NCBI GenBank assembly: GCA_963383645.1
Contig: OY726559.1
Coordinates: forward strand, 107,780,735 to 107,844,734
Direction: 5' to 3'
DNA: 64,000 nucleotides
From: Muscardinus avellanarius
Lineage: Eukaryota > Chordata > Mammalia > Rodentia > Gliridae
In this document: piece by piece, positions 1 through 9,946 of the stretch
Layout: each line of letters begins with the position of its first letter
Position numbering within the stretch: the first letter of the stretch is position 1
The notes under the pieces: model-generated
The model's input: only the letters and a program-made list of their open reading frames with translations
Told to the model about the DNA's origin: nothing
The model's database searches: none
Made by a program: the position numbers and the translations under genes

Positions 1-125
1 TCCTTGGAGCCAGTCAATCTTGGACTAAACCTCTGAAAATATAAGCCAAATAAACCTTCCCTCCTCTAAGTTATTCTTGTCAGATATTTTGGTCACAGCA
101 ATGAGAAATTAACTAAAACAAGTCA
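1..125 (+). repeat. 3' end of an old LTR-type repeat (MaLR-like)
   Basis: The stretch reads 'ggactaaacctctgaaaata', 'aagccaaataaacc' and ends 'ggtcacagcaatgagaaatt aactaaaac'. This is the usual 3' end of MaLR-type rodent LTRs, with an AATAAA-type signal. The rest lies outside the window. The family is inferred by eye and no subfamily is assigned. Confidence 0.5.
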
Positions 126-1842
126 CTACTGATTCCATATTTTGAGAAATAGAACTTTGAAAATTTATAAAGCAACAACTAGCAACTGGTCACTGCTTAT
201 GAGCAAGGGGTTGTATTAAATACCAAAGATATATAAAGTACTAAGTAGATCAGATTCTCTTTCTTCTTTTCTTTTTTGGCAAAAATGGCAAAAATGTGGG
301 ACCACATTTTTCACATCTCTCACTATTTTAATTGAGACTTAATATTCCACTGTTTTGAGGTTCTTTTTTTGAGAAAGATGCATAGTGAAAAATCAATAAT
401 GAAAAGGAAGTTAAATCTTCTAATTATGCTAACATGATCATCACATTTGGATGTCTACCAAAACCTTTACTCTGATGATACGCTTCAATGCTTTGAGAGA
501 AAAAAATGCCACAATTTTTGTATAACTAAAATAGCTTCAAGCATAAATGTAATCAATTGTGGAAATTCTTAAGAGTCCAAAAACTATAAAATACATGCAG
601 TTAACTGGGGAGGTTAGACACTGTTTGACACCTGGCTGATAAACACAGTTTAAGAAAGGAATATATTATATAGACAGAATCTCTGTTATGCAAAATTGAA
701 TGTGAATACTGAAATTCCTCAAGAGCAGCAGGATGTCTTTGATTTCTCAGAAATTTTGTTTCAGCAATGGCTAGAAATAGTTTGAGTCCATGTTAAAGAT
801 AATGGGTCTCTGAAATGAAATGAAAGGCCTTAAATGTTTACAAGAGATTATAGAGAAAAATTCTGTCTCCCCTCCACTGTGGCTTCTTTGGCCCATTCAC
901 TGGCCTTTATTGTTTTCAACCAGCCCAAAGGCAGTTGATAACTTTAATCTCTTCCTGTACCTGCCACAAAATCTTAAAAGCTGTTTAGACAATGTGTAAA
1001 CATATTTTCTGTCATTTGACTAAAGCAGTCATAACAAAGTTGTTGAAAAAAAGGCAAGTAGGTTTTAAGGACCTAGTCAAAGATAGTCTATAAAAGTCAT
1101 TCACACACTAAAACCTACAATATTTCAGTTTGTTGAATGAGTTTGACAGATACAGGAAGATGAGAGTGGGTGCTTGTCAACCACTTATTGGTGGCTAGTC
1201 TTGAAGAGTTCCTTGAAAATTTTTTCTCCTTACAGACCTGTAGTTGTATCCACCAGTGCACATGAATTAAATGTTGGTTGAAAAATGAAATATGACCTCA
1301 GAATAATTTATTTGAAATGCACAGTTGATTCTAAGATAGGCCTTTTGGTTTGGGACAGTTTTACTCCACCAAAAAAGGGCTAAGTCTCTTGTTTACAAGC
1401 TAGATATTGGCAGTAAATATGCAAGAAAAGGTAATTCAGAATTATAGGTTAGATGGTCTCAATTGGGCACCTTAAGCTCTGGCTCCTACTGAGTAGCTAT
1501 AAAAGAAAAAAATTAGGAATTCAACATCCTAAACTCATTAGAAAATATATGATATACATTTATAACTAATTAAAATATTGTATAGAAATTGGGAGGCGGG
1601 AGTAAATCAACCTGTATCTCATCCTCAAATCATCTCATAGAGAAGATAAAATGCAAAATACAAATGACTGCAATATAAAATGGAAACATGACATGTTTCA
1701 GTTGGGTAGGAGTTCAGGGGATGAGAAATCCCTTGAAGTTATCTTGGGGATAGGAACCTCAACATAAGGAACTTTGAGAGGGAGGGTATGAGCATTTGCA
1801 CCAAAGCAGCAAGTTATAAAGTATATCATTTATTCATTTACT
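126..1842. other. AT-rich low-copy DNA, no gene seen
   Basis: No long open frame, splice-flanked coding segment or recognisable repeat was found. The stretch may hold heavily decayed repeats that I cannot recognise by eye. Confidence 0.5.
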
Positions 1843-2022
1843 TACTTTTTTGGTACTAGAGGATAAACCAAGCATCTTTCTACTTCCAAGCTGCATACCC
1901 AGACCTATTTTATTGTTTTATTTTGAAACAGTCTCAGTTACTAAAACTAGCCTGAATCATTGATCCTCCTATCTCAGTCTCCCAAGTACTGGGATTACAA
2001 GTGTGCGCCACTACACCCAGGA
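1843..2022 (-). mobile_element. Dimeric B1/ID-type SINE, diverged
   Basis: On the minus strand the B1-like half lies at the right end (plus-strand 'tgggattacaagtgtgcgcc') and the tRNA-like half at the left ('ggtactagaggataaacc'). A T-run at the left edge is the copied poly(A) tail. The many mismatches make it an older copy. Confidence 0.8.
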
Positions 2023-3065
2023 AAATACATTTATAAATATCCAAAATTAAACTAAATATTTTATTAAAATTTATTGGACATATATTATTTCCCAGACCTC
2101 CAGTGTCCCAAGGGCCTGCCAAAGCTGAGCCTGACCTGTCTTGCCAGTTCCTGAAAGATTGATTCTGACTTGGTAAGATGATAGCTTTCCTCTAGAAGTT
2201 AATGCAAAATCCATTTAGTTCAGTCTTCACAGATCTCCCCATTAAAGTCTGGAGAGAGTCTGTTCTCATGAGGATGAAGTTACCTGTGGATTTAGGTAGG
2301 AAAGGGAAGGTGTACAGTTAGGCAACAGTATCATTCAGAGGCTTCCAAATTCTGGGTAGTGGGAAGAGGCTCTCCATGTGTCTAGAAAGGTCTCTATTTA
2401 CCATGGTTAGGGGGGTGCACGTAGTTCCTGGGGAATGATGCAGTTAGCAGGCCCTGGTTTTTGCTAATCCAAACTGTGTCTCCAGTGACTCCGTCCTCTC
2501 CAAGACTGCTTCCTTCCCTGAAAATTTCCTTATCTTAATTTATATTCCCAAGTGATTCAATAAGCAAAGTTGAGTCAGTTGGAAAACACTTGCTTAATAT
2601 GTGCTATAGTGTGCTAACATGTGTAGGTGTGCAAATAAGTGTTTGTGTGCCTTTAAATTGGAACTTTTAAGAAACATTTTTCTTCACAGAAAATGCTACA
2701 ATATCAAGAGTATGGCAGCTGAGTTACCCATTCATGTATCCAGCATTTTAACAAGTGCTGACTAGGCAGCCAACACTGAGCTGGTTTCCAGGCATAGAGC
2801 TGGAAGAAACAATAGTCATGGTTTCTGATAATGTAGCTCATGTTTTGGGAGAAGCAAGACTTTTTTTGTATCTTATAAATTATAGACCACAAAAATTTTC
2901 CCATTCCACCTTGTTTCAGGGCAGTTCTGCTTAAAAATCTGTTGTGAAGTTTTGTTCCTCCATTGAAGTCAGACTACTGTATGATCAAGAAATAACCAGG
3001 TTTAGGAAATTGTTCAATTCCCTTCGGATTAAAAATTTTATTATTCTTGGTTTAAAACACCTTAA
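2023..3065. other. Low-copy DNA, no gene seen
   Basis: The 60-residue open frames here have no recognisable domain and no coding features. Nothing else was identified. Confidence 0.45.
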
Positions 3066-3199
3066 GAGGGGCATGGTGGTATATGCCTATAATCCCAGTA
3101 CTTGGGAGGCTGAGACAGAAGGATCTCTGTTTTGAGGCCAGTAGTAGCAATTAATAAGATCCTCAGAAACTTAGTGAAACCTATTTAAAAATAAAATAG

Positions 3200-3493
<294 letters not shown>

Positions 3494-3594
3494 AATAAAA
3501 TAAAATAAAATAGGGCTGGGGTATAGCTTAGAGTAGAATGCCCTTGAGTTCAATCTCTAATACTAAAAACAAAAACTTAAAAGAAAGATGCAAT

Positions 3595-5092
3595 ATAAGA
3601 TTTTTATTGATGAGATAATTTTTCCAGTATTATTTAATGATAATTCATGCACACTAAACTCAGGGCAGCAATGTATAGCAATTTTATTCTTACAATGGGT
3701 TTTTTCAACCAACGCCAGAACTTGAATCAAGCATAAGAAGGCTTTTTAGCAGTTAGTACGGTTAGGTCCAGCATTCAAATAAGATTCTATAAGAAATTAA
3801 AGATAATTTCAGTTTCAAAAATCTCTGACTTGTTAAAGACCTCTGCTTTAAAAAGATTTTTAAAATCTCTCAGTGTTTCTATGAACTGAACAGTGCCTGT
3901 TGACTCACTGATCAAAACCTCATAATAAATTGTATTTATCAAGTGCTTCATTATTTTTCATTTCCTCTCCAGAAAGCCCTAAGTAAATAACATTGAGATA
4001 GTAAGTTAAAGAAGTTTGAGACAATAGGCATGGTTACAAAGATAGCTCCTGTGAGCAGTCTTGTCCAACTTTGTCTCCTTTCCCTAAACCATCAAAATGA
4101 TCTCCTTAACTTCCTCAAAGACTCAGATTTCTGAGATGAGGAGGTTGAAGGTGAGGTTGCTCCCCGCTATAGACTCGTATTGGTTCTGTTCTGTAGGGAA
4201 GGGGGCAGTCACTTGCCAGCAGCAATTTTTCATCATTTCCTCCATGCATGCAGTCTCACCGCCTGCAGAAAGCTGTGCATGACTTAGACCTTTCTATAAG
4301 TCAGCTAACGATCACCCAATCCACTGGAGAAATTGATTGTGTCAAAACTCATGAAGAGTGGTGGGCTGATCAATGCCTCCCTGAAGTCAAGTTTCACATG
4401 AAACTGTCCCAAGCTGGAATTAAATGTCAGGTACAATTTAGCCCTGATGCTCTAGCAAGGCCTTTGGAGAAGGAGCACAGCTCCTGATTCTGCATGTCAG
4501 ATTAACTTCCCCAAGGCAGGCTCCCCTGGCTAAGCGATCAAGGCCTGGCATGCTGCCACACCACAAATCTCTCTGTAAGATCTGCAGAAGTGGGAACTTG
4601 CTGCTTAGTTGGGGCTGTTCTGAGGCCTCGAATCCCAGAAGGCTAGAAGGCAAATATCTTTGGGAAGAAAAAGAGAGGTGTTGGGTGTCAGGTCTGATTT
4701 AAATAAGGCTATGGCATTGAATGGGAAGCCCTAAGTGTATCTTACCAGAAGGAATTCCACTAAGAACAGAGAAGGACTAACAAGGAGCTGGAGGAGGTCT
4801 GTTTTGTTCCAGGTTGAGATCAGGCTCCTGGGCCTTTTGTGATTTCGTTCTGCCTAACTTCTTGTATGAGCTTCTGTAATGTTCTTTAATGCCTTCCAAT
4901 CTAGTCAAATTGCCCATTGTTCTAGAAAAGTCATGTCTTCCCAGTGTATTTTGCTTCTTTTTCTTCTTTTCTCCTTTCCCCATATATCCAATCCTACAAT
5001 CCTCCAGGCCCAGGTCAAAGAGCCATTTTTTGGTGACTCTTCAATTTAGTTCTGTAGCAACCCAAATTTTACAACATATCAAAAGATAATAC
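3595..5092. other. Low-copy DNA with short chance open frames
   Basis: Open frames of 60-80 residues lie at 4097-4653 on both strands. None has a recognisable motif or a supporting splice context. I see no gene here. Confidence 0.45.
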
Positions 5093-5094
5093 AC

Positions 5095-5678
5095 CATGAC
5101 CAAATTGGTCTCATTCCAGGGATGCAAGGATGGTTCAACATATGCAAATCCATAAACATAATATGCTACATAAATACAACAAAGGACAAAAATCAAACGG
5201 ATAGTTCAATGGATGTAGAAAAAGCCTTTGACAAAATCCAATGTGCACCTTCATAATAACAACCCTGAAGAAATTTTGAATAGGAAGAACTTACCTCAAC
5301 ATATAAAGGTTATATGTAACAAACCTGAAGCCAACATCATAGTTAAATCATCTTCTCTAAAATTGGGAACAAGACAAGAATGTCTACTCTCACCATTTCT
5401 ATTTAATATGGAATTTTAGAGTGATTAGGAAAGAGAAAGAAATGAGAGAAAAATAGAAAAAAAAGAAAGCAAATTATTCCTATTTGTAGATGATATAATT
5501 CTATACAGGGATGACATAATATTTCATCAGATACTTGTAGAGTTTTTAAGCAAATTCATCAAAGCAATAAAATACAAAACTCAACATAAAAAATAGCTTT
5601 TCTATATGCTGTAAATGAATCTGCTGAGAAAGAAATCAGAAAAACATTTCATTCACAATAACTTAACAAAATAAAATA
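5095..5678 (+). pseudogene. L1 ORF2 fragment (reverse transcriptase region), old copy
   Basis: This is a decayed piece of the LINE-1 ORF2 endonuclease/reverse transcriptase gene, read left to right. Visible motifs are '[10 protein letters not shown]' near 5213, a 'GTRQECLLSPFLFN' segment near 5360 (the family has G(T)RQGCPLSPLLFN), and 'VDDIILYRD' near 5485, matching the F(A)DD catalytic motif with V for A. Stops and frameshifts break it. The 3' continuation is displaced: homology stops at 'aaaataaaata' (5668-5678), resumes at about 6584-6631, and resumes again at 12050. Two later retrotransposon insertions explain the gaps. It is a non-functional relic. Confidence 0.85.
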
Positions 5679-6583
5679 GCCACTTGGTGAGGCCAGGTCA
5701 GGAGCCAGTGGGCCAGGCCCGGAGCCTGCCACGGGGCTAAGCTGGGTCTGGAGCCAGCAAGGCAGGGCCGGAAGCCTGCCAATGCCTCACCTAATCTCTT
5801 AGCAGATTTCCAGATCCAAGTGACCTCCATTTAAGAAAAAATGGGTAGTGAGTGGATCATCCTGTCAAAGTTACTCACCTTCTGGCTTTCAGGTCTTCAG
5901 TAAGTGGGAATAAGTGTGGAGAAATAGAAGCTCAAATACATTGCAACCACTTTGGAGAACAGTATAGAAGATCCTCAGAAGAAGGAAAACAAACTTACCA
6001 TATGATCCAGCAATACCACCTCTGTGTATCTACCAAAAAGAAGGAAAACCAAAATACCAAACGAATGCATGAACAACCATGTTCATAGCTACACAGTTCA
6101 TCATTGCCAAACTGTGGGACCAGACAATATGTCCTTCAACAAATGAGTGGATTTCAAAATTATGGGATATGTACACGATGGAATTTTGCCCAGCCATAGG
6201 GAGAACAAAATTATGGCATTTACAGTGAAGTATCACAAAAAATAAAAAATCACATTCTTTTCTTAATGTGCAAAATATAAGGGAGAAATGGGTAACAGGA
6301 TAAACTCTAGATGAAGAAGGGACCCTATAGCGGAATAATGAAAGTGACCTATCTGAGGCAATAAGAGGGAGGATAAGGGAAACTCTTTAAAGCACACGAT
6401 GTACTTAAAAATATCAAAGTAAATCAGGAAGCCAAGCATGGGTAGGAGGGAGGGGGAGGGAAGGGTTAGAGATTGGGTAAGGGCCAACTGGGTGATGTGT
6501 GCATGTATATCTCCACAAGTTTTTTTTTTATCCCACTGAGATGTAGGACTACAATACACCAATAAAAATTTATTTTAAAAAAT
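5679..6583 (+). mobile_element. Composite insertion: 50-bp repeat piece plus L1 3' end
   Basis: The insertion starts inside two units of a GC-rich 50-bp repeat (5679-5790). A spacer of about 100 bp follows, then L1 sequence: the end of ORF2 ('ccatatgatccagcaata' near 5999) and the 3'UTR with its purine-rich 'ggagggagggggaggg' near 6446. It ends in a tail of the (AAAAT)n kind. It sits between two pieces of older L1 ORF2 that are adjacent in the family. The A-rich string 'aaaataaaata' (5668-5678) recurs at the right edge as a likely target-site duplication. The repeat has the same orientation relative to the L1 end as in the larger element at 6632-12039. Confidence 0.7.
5684..5790 (-). repeat. 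Two units of the 50-bp GC-rich repeat, inverted
   Basis: Read on the minus strand, the units start 'ggcaggcttccggccctgcc' (50 bp) and 'ggcaggctccgggcctggcc' (49 bp). Both match the register and the 'ggcaggctccgatcc..ggcctc' pattern of the array at 7013-7885. Confidence 0.7.
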
Positions 6584-6631
6584 AAAATAAAATAAAAATA
6601 CCTAAGAATAATCTAACCAAGGAGGTGAAAG
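6584..6631 (+). pseudogene. L1 ORF2 fragment, continuation of the 5095 copy
   Basis: 'aaatacctaagaataatcta' and 'accaaggaggtgaaag' continue the ORF2 segment cut at 5678. The last ten bases, 'gaggtgaaag' (6622-6631), are repeated at 12040-12049, where the old ORF2 resumes. They form the left target-site duplication of the large minus-strand insertion. Confidence 0.75.
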
Positions 6632-6667
<36 letters not shown>

Positions 6668-6998
6668 TTGTAGTCATACATCACGATGGAATACAAGACT
6701 TGTGAGGATATACAAGCACACATCATCCAATTAGCCTTTATCCCATCCTCATCCCATTCCCTCCCCCTCCCTTGATCCCATGCTTGATTTGATACATTTG
6801 TTTACGTACATTATGAGTTTTAAAGAGATTTCATCTTTCCCATCACATCCCCTCTGATTGGTCACCTTAATTGGTCTTCAATAGGGCCCTTTCTTCAACT
6901 AGATCTCCTCCTATTACCTATTTCTTCCTAATTTTTGCATATTAAGGAGAACATCTGATTTTTTATTTTCTGTGATATTTCTCTGTGTATGTCACATT
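6632..6998 (-). mobile_element. L1 3'UTR and tail of the composite insertion
   Basis: A (TA)n tract at 6634-6664 stands where the tail is expected. On the minus strand the rest matches the 3'UTRs at 6240-6570 and 22745-23100, including the purine-rich segment seen here as 'ccctccccctcccttgatcc'. L1 similarity stops near 7000 and the tandem array begins. Confidence 0.75.
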
Positions 6999-7012
6999 GC
7001 AAGTTCCAGTCC

Positions 7013-7885
7013 CACTCTTGAAGGCCCTGGCACTGGCCTGGCCACCTGGCAGACTCTGATCCCAGCCTCGTTGGCTCCAGCACAGGCCTTGCCTCATGGC
7101 AGGCCTCACCCCTTGGCAGGTTCTGATCCCGGCCTCAGAGACCCTAGAAACAGCCTTGCCACACAGCAGGATCAATCCCAGCCTTGCTGTTCCCAGCACT
7201 GGCCTAAACCCTTGGCAGGCCCTGATCCCAGCCTCAGAGGCCCCAGCACCGACCTTGCCTCACGGCGGGCCCCAATCTCGGCCAGGCTGGCCCCAGCACT
7301 GGCCTCACCCCTCAGCAGGTTCCGATCCAGGCCTCAGAGGCCCTAGCTCCAGCCTTGCCTCACGGTAGACCCCGATCCTGGCCTCGCTGGCCCTGGCACT
7401 GGCCCAACCCCTCGGCAGTCTCCGATCCCGGTCTCAGTGGCCCCTGCACCAGCCTTGACTCACGACAGGTTCTGATCCCAGCCTCACTGTCCCCGGCACT
7501 GGCCTCACCCCTCAGCAGGCTCCAATCCTGGTATCATGGGTCCCAGCACCGACCTTGCCTCATGGCAGACTCCAATTCTGGCCTCGGTGGCCCCAGCACT
7601 GAGCTAACCCCTCAGCAGGTTCTGATCCTGGCCTCAGAGACCCACAACAGGCCTTGCCTCATTGCAGGCTCGGATCCCCGTCTCACTGGTTCTGGCACTG
7701 GCCTAATCCCTCGGCGAGCTCTGATCCTGGTCTCAGACAGAGGCCTCAGCACTGGCCTTGCCTCATGGAAGGCTCCAATCCCGGCCTCCCTGGCCCAAGC
7801 ACCAGCCTAGCCACCCAGTAGGCAGGTTCCTGCCCTGGCCTCAGAGTTCTCAGCACTGGCCTTACTGTGCATCGGGCTCTGGTCT
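7013..7885 (+). repeat. GC-rich minisatellite, 50-bp unit, about 17 units, 100-bp dimer
   Basis: Unit starts ('ggcctc' or a variant) fall at 7013, 7064, 7131, 7180, 7230, 7280, 7330, 7380, 7430, 7480, 7530, 7580, 7630, 7679, 7729, 7783 and 7837. Ten consecutive intervals are 49 or 50 bp. Two unit types alternate: one has 'ccttgcctcacggcagg', the other 'cctaacccctcagcagg'. This gives a 100-bp higher-order repeat. The G+C content is far above the neighbourhood. Units are diverged, so the array is not freshly expanded. The 124- and 151-residue open frames across it result from few stop codons; the 50-bp period shifts the frame each unit, so they do not encode a repeat protein. Confidence 0.9.
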
Positions 7886-7932
7886 CTGTCACTATGAGCA
7901 GGTCATCTACAGATGTTCCCTTTTCTTAATTC

Positions 7933-8138
7933 TTTTTTTTTTTTTTTTTTTTTTGGTGGTGGTGGTACTGGGGTTCCTGGAAACCCCTCTACCTCCAGAG
8001 ACCTGACCCTTTTTTATATCTATTTTTATTTGGAAACAGGGTCTCTTAAGCCAGCGAGTCTGGCTTTGAACCAGCACAATCCTCCTGTCTCCGCCTCCCA
8101 AGCGCTGGGATTACAAGGGTGCGCCACCACGCCCGGCA
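7933..8138 (-). mobile_element. SINE of the 'ctggcttaagagac' subtype
   Basis: A long T-run at the left is the copied tail. It is followed by 'ggtactggggttcctggaaa', 'gtctcttaagccagc' and, at the right, 'gggattacaagggtgcgcca' and 'ccacgcccggc'. It has the same orientation as the surrounding L1-ended insertion. No convincing target-site duplication of its own was found, so it may be part of the composite or a separate insertion. Confidence 0.85.
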
Positions 8139-8149
8139 TTCTTCCATTT

Positions 8150-8790
8150 TTTTTTTAATTGGAAAATATTGTTTATTATGTACTGGATTTTGAGTAAGAA
8201 GTCACAGTCTCAAGCTTAATACCAGCTGTGTAACTTGAGGAAATCACTAGCCCATTGAGAGTTGGTGGCAAGAACTATGTCTGTGTTATCACTGGTTATG
8301 TGGTATCTGTGCCTGGCACACAGCATGCTTTTAATAAATATTCTCCAAGTACATGAATAAATGAACAAGCTTTGATAAATGCATTTCCTGAAAATAATGT
8401 TGTGTTGATAAGGATAGGCTAGGTCATAGCTTCTAAAATGTGAACCTTACACTAGCAGAAATAACATTTGGAAAATTGTTAGAAATACAGTTTATGGGAT
8501 TTCATCTGAGAGCTGTCGCATCAGAAACTCTGGGGGAAGGTTCCAGTATTCTAGTGCTTAGGCTAAATTTCTGTGCTCCCCTATATTCATAAATTGAAAC
8601 CTATACAAGTCTGATATCCATTGCTGTAACAAAATACCTAAGGCTGGATGCTTATAAGCAAAAGAGGTTGGTTTAGCTCAGTTTTAAAGGGTCAAGAGTA
8701 TGATGATGAACTTCTGCTTGGCTCTGATGAACATCTCATGGTGGGTGGCACCACAGTGTTGGGACTGACTTGCTCCAGTCCTTTACCTTG
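8150..8790. other. Old low-copy DNA enclosed in the L1-ended insertion
   Basis: The stretch contains a MIR-like segment (8205-8345), a segment like MER5-type DNA transposons ('catcagaaactctggggga' near 8520), and an LTR-like start ('gctgtaacaaaataccta' near 8623). These families predate rodent L1 expansions. Their presence between L1 ORF2-start and L1 3'-end sequence is unexpected. Confidence 0.55.
8205..8345 (+). mobile_element. MIR SINE fragment
   Basis: 'agctgtgtaacttgaggaaa' corresponds to the MIR 'gctgtgtgaccttgggcaa' core. 'gtgcctggcacacagcatg' followed by 'aataaat' corresponds to the MIR 3' part. The copy is old. Confidence 0.6.
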
Positions 8791-8996
8791 AATTTGTTAC
8801 TATCCTTACTTGTAAAGTGTGTTTATTGTAAGCAGCCAATGGATGGATTCTGGTTTTTAATCCATTTTGCCACTTTATGTCTTCTTATTGGGGAATTGGG
8901 GCCATTTACATTCAGTGTGATTATTGAGAGATAATGTTTAATTCCTAACATGTTCAGATTTTATTTCTGTTTGAAATACTGTTGGTTCTTCTTTGC
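8790..8996 (-). pseudogene. L1 ORF2 start and inter-ORF spacer
   Basis: The plus-strand reading 'ggggaattggggccatttac' followed by 'attcagtgtgattattgaga' is the antisense of the L1 region just downstream of ORF1. The same block recurs near 24045-24090. Homology stops near 8790, so only the beginning of ORF2 is present. Confidence 0.65.
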
Positions 8997-9946
8997 TTAG
9001 TTGTCTGCTGGAAAGAATTTCTTGTTTCTCTGGTTCTGGTGTGTATTACCTATTTCTTTTTTGTAGTTAATCTCTTTGAGTATTTTCTCTAGTGCTGGTT
9101 TTTGAAGATATAAATTCCTTCCGTTTCTGTTTGTCATGGAAGCTTCTTATTTCCCCATCTAACTTGATAGATAGTTTTGCTGGGTAGGAAATTTTTGACT
9201 GGAAGTTGTTTTCTTTCAGAGTTTGGAATATGTTACTTCAAGCCCTTATGGCTTTCATGACTTGGTTTGGGAAGTCTGGAGTAATTTTAATTGGTTTGCC
9301 TCTGAATGTCACTTGGCCTTTTGTTTTTGTTGCCTTTAAGATTCTCTGCTTGGCTTCTACATTGGACATTTTGACAATTATGTGGCGTGGGGAACCTTTT
9401 CTCTGATCCTGTCTAAAGGGAGTTCTATAAGTTTCCTGGACCTGTGTATCAACCTCTTGTTCTATGTTTGGAAAATTCTCTGCTATTATCTATTTGAAGA
9501 TATTATTGATCCCTTTGGTTTCACTTTCTTTTCCCTCCTCTGTTCCGATTATTTTTAGGTTAGCTCTCTTAAAATGGGCCCATATTTCTTCAATGTCAGA
9601 TTTCTGCTGTTTTATTTTTTTTTCTAAGTTATAAATTATGTGTTCCTTTTTGGAGTGAGATTCTATTCTCCATGTGGTCTAATCGATTGTTTATAGTTTG
9701 AATTGATGCCTTTGCTTCAATGATTGCATCCTTTATTTCTTTTAGACTCTCTCTAAATTCTTTCCAAAAGTCCTGTATTATTTCTACAGTTAGTTTCATG
9801 ATTTGATCTTCTGGAGATCTCTGAATTTCTGTATTATCAGGTTCTGATATTGTGGAGTCATGGGCATTCATTGCTCTATTGTTTTTCCTCTTTCCCATGA
9901 TTTCAGAAGTTTGTGCCTTCTCTGGGTTCTTCCCCAGAGTCACCAC
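8997..9946 (-). pseudogene. L1 ORF1 pseudogene (RNA-binding protein of LINE-1)
   Basis: L1 ORF1 encodes the coiled-coil, RNA-binding nucleic-acid chaperone that packages L1 RNA. On the minus strand, an open stretch at 9946-9629 carries 'MGKRKNNRAMNAHDSTISEP' and a charged coiled-coil region ending 'NNRLDHMENRISL'. It then runs out of frame relative to the better copy at 50814-51918, which continues with LLEDD at this point. The C-terminal half (to a stop at 8997-8999) matches that copy at the DNA level: 'gacaattatgtggcgtgg' near 9374 is the antisense of the SPRHII codons. It is broken and non-functional, but clearly the same L1 family. Confidence 0.8.

Noticed and set aside
1934..2122. Short frames ending in 'GVVAHTCNPSTWETE'-like text, found many times
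   Set aside because: This is the translation of the B1-like half of the SINE, not a protein motif.
6972..7810. Open frames of 124 and 151 residues, proline/serine-rich
   Set aside because: They run through the 50-bp tandem array. The 50-bp period shifts the frame each unit, and the openness comes from few stop codons in GC-rich repeats.
7013..7885. Regularly spaced repeats suggesting a CRISPR array
   Set aside because: The whole 50-bp unit is repeated with divergence; there are no constant repeats with unique spacers, and the sequence is mammalian.
9206..9406. 66-residue plus-strand frame, also at 51022-51375
   Set aside because: Both are antisense shadows of L1 ORF1; the real reading is on the minus strand.
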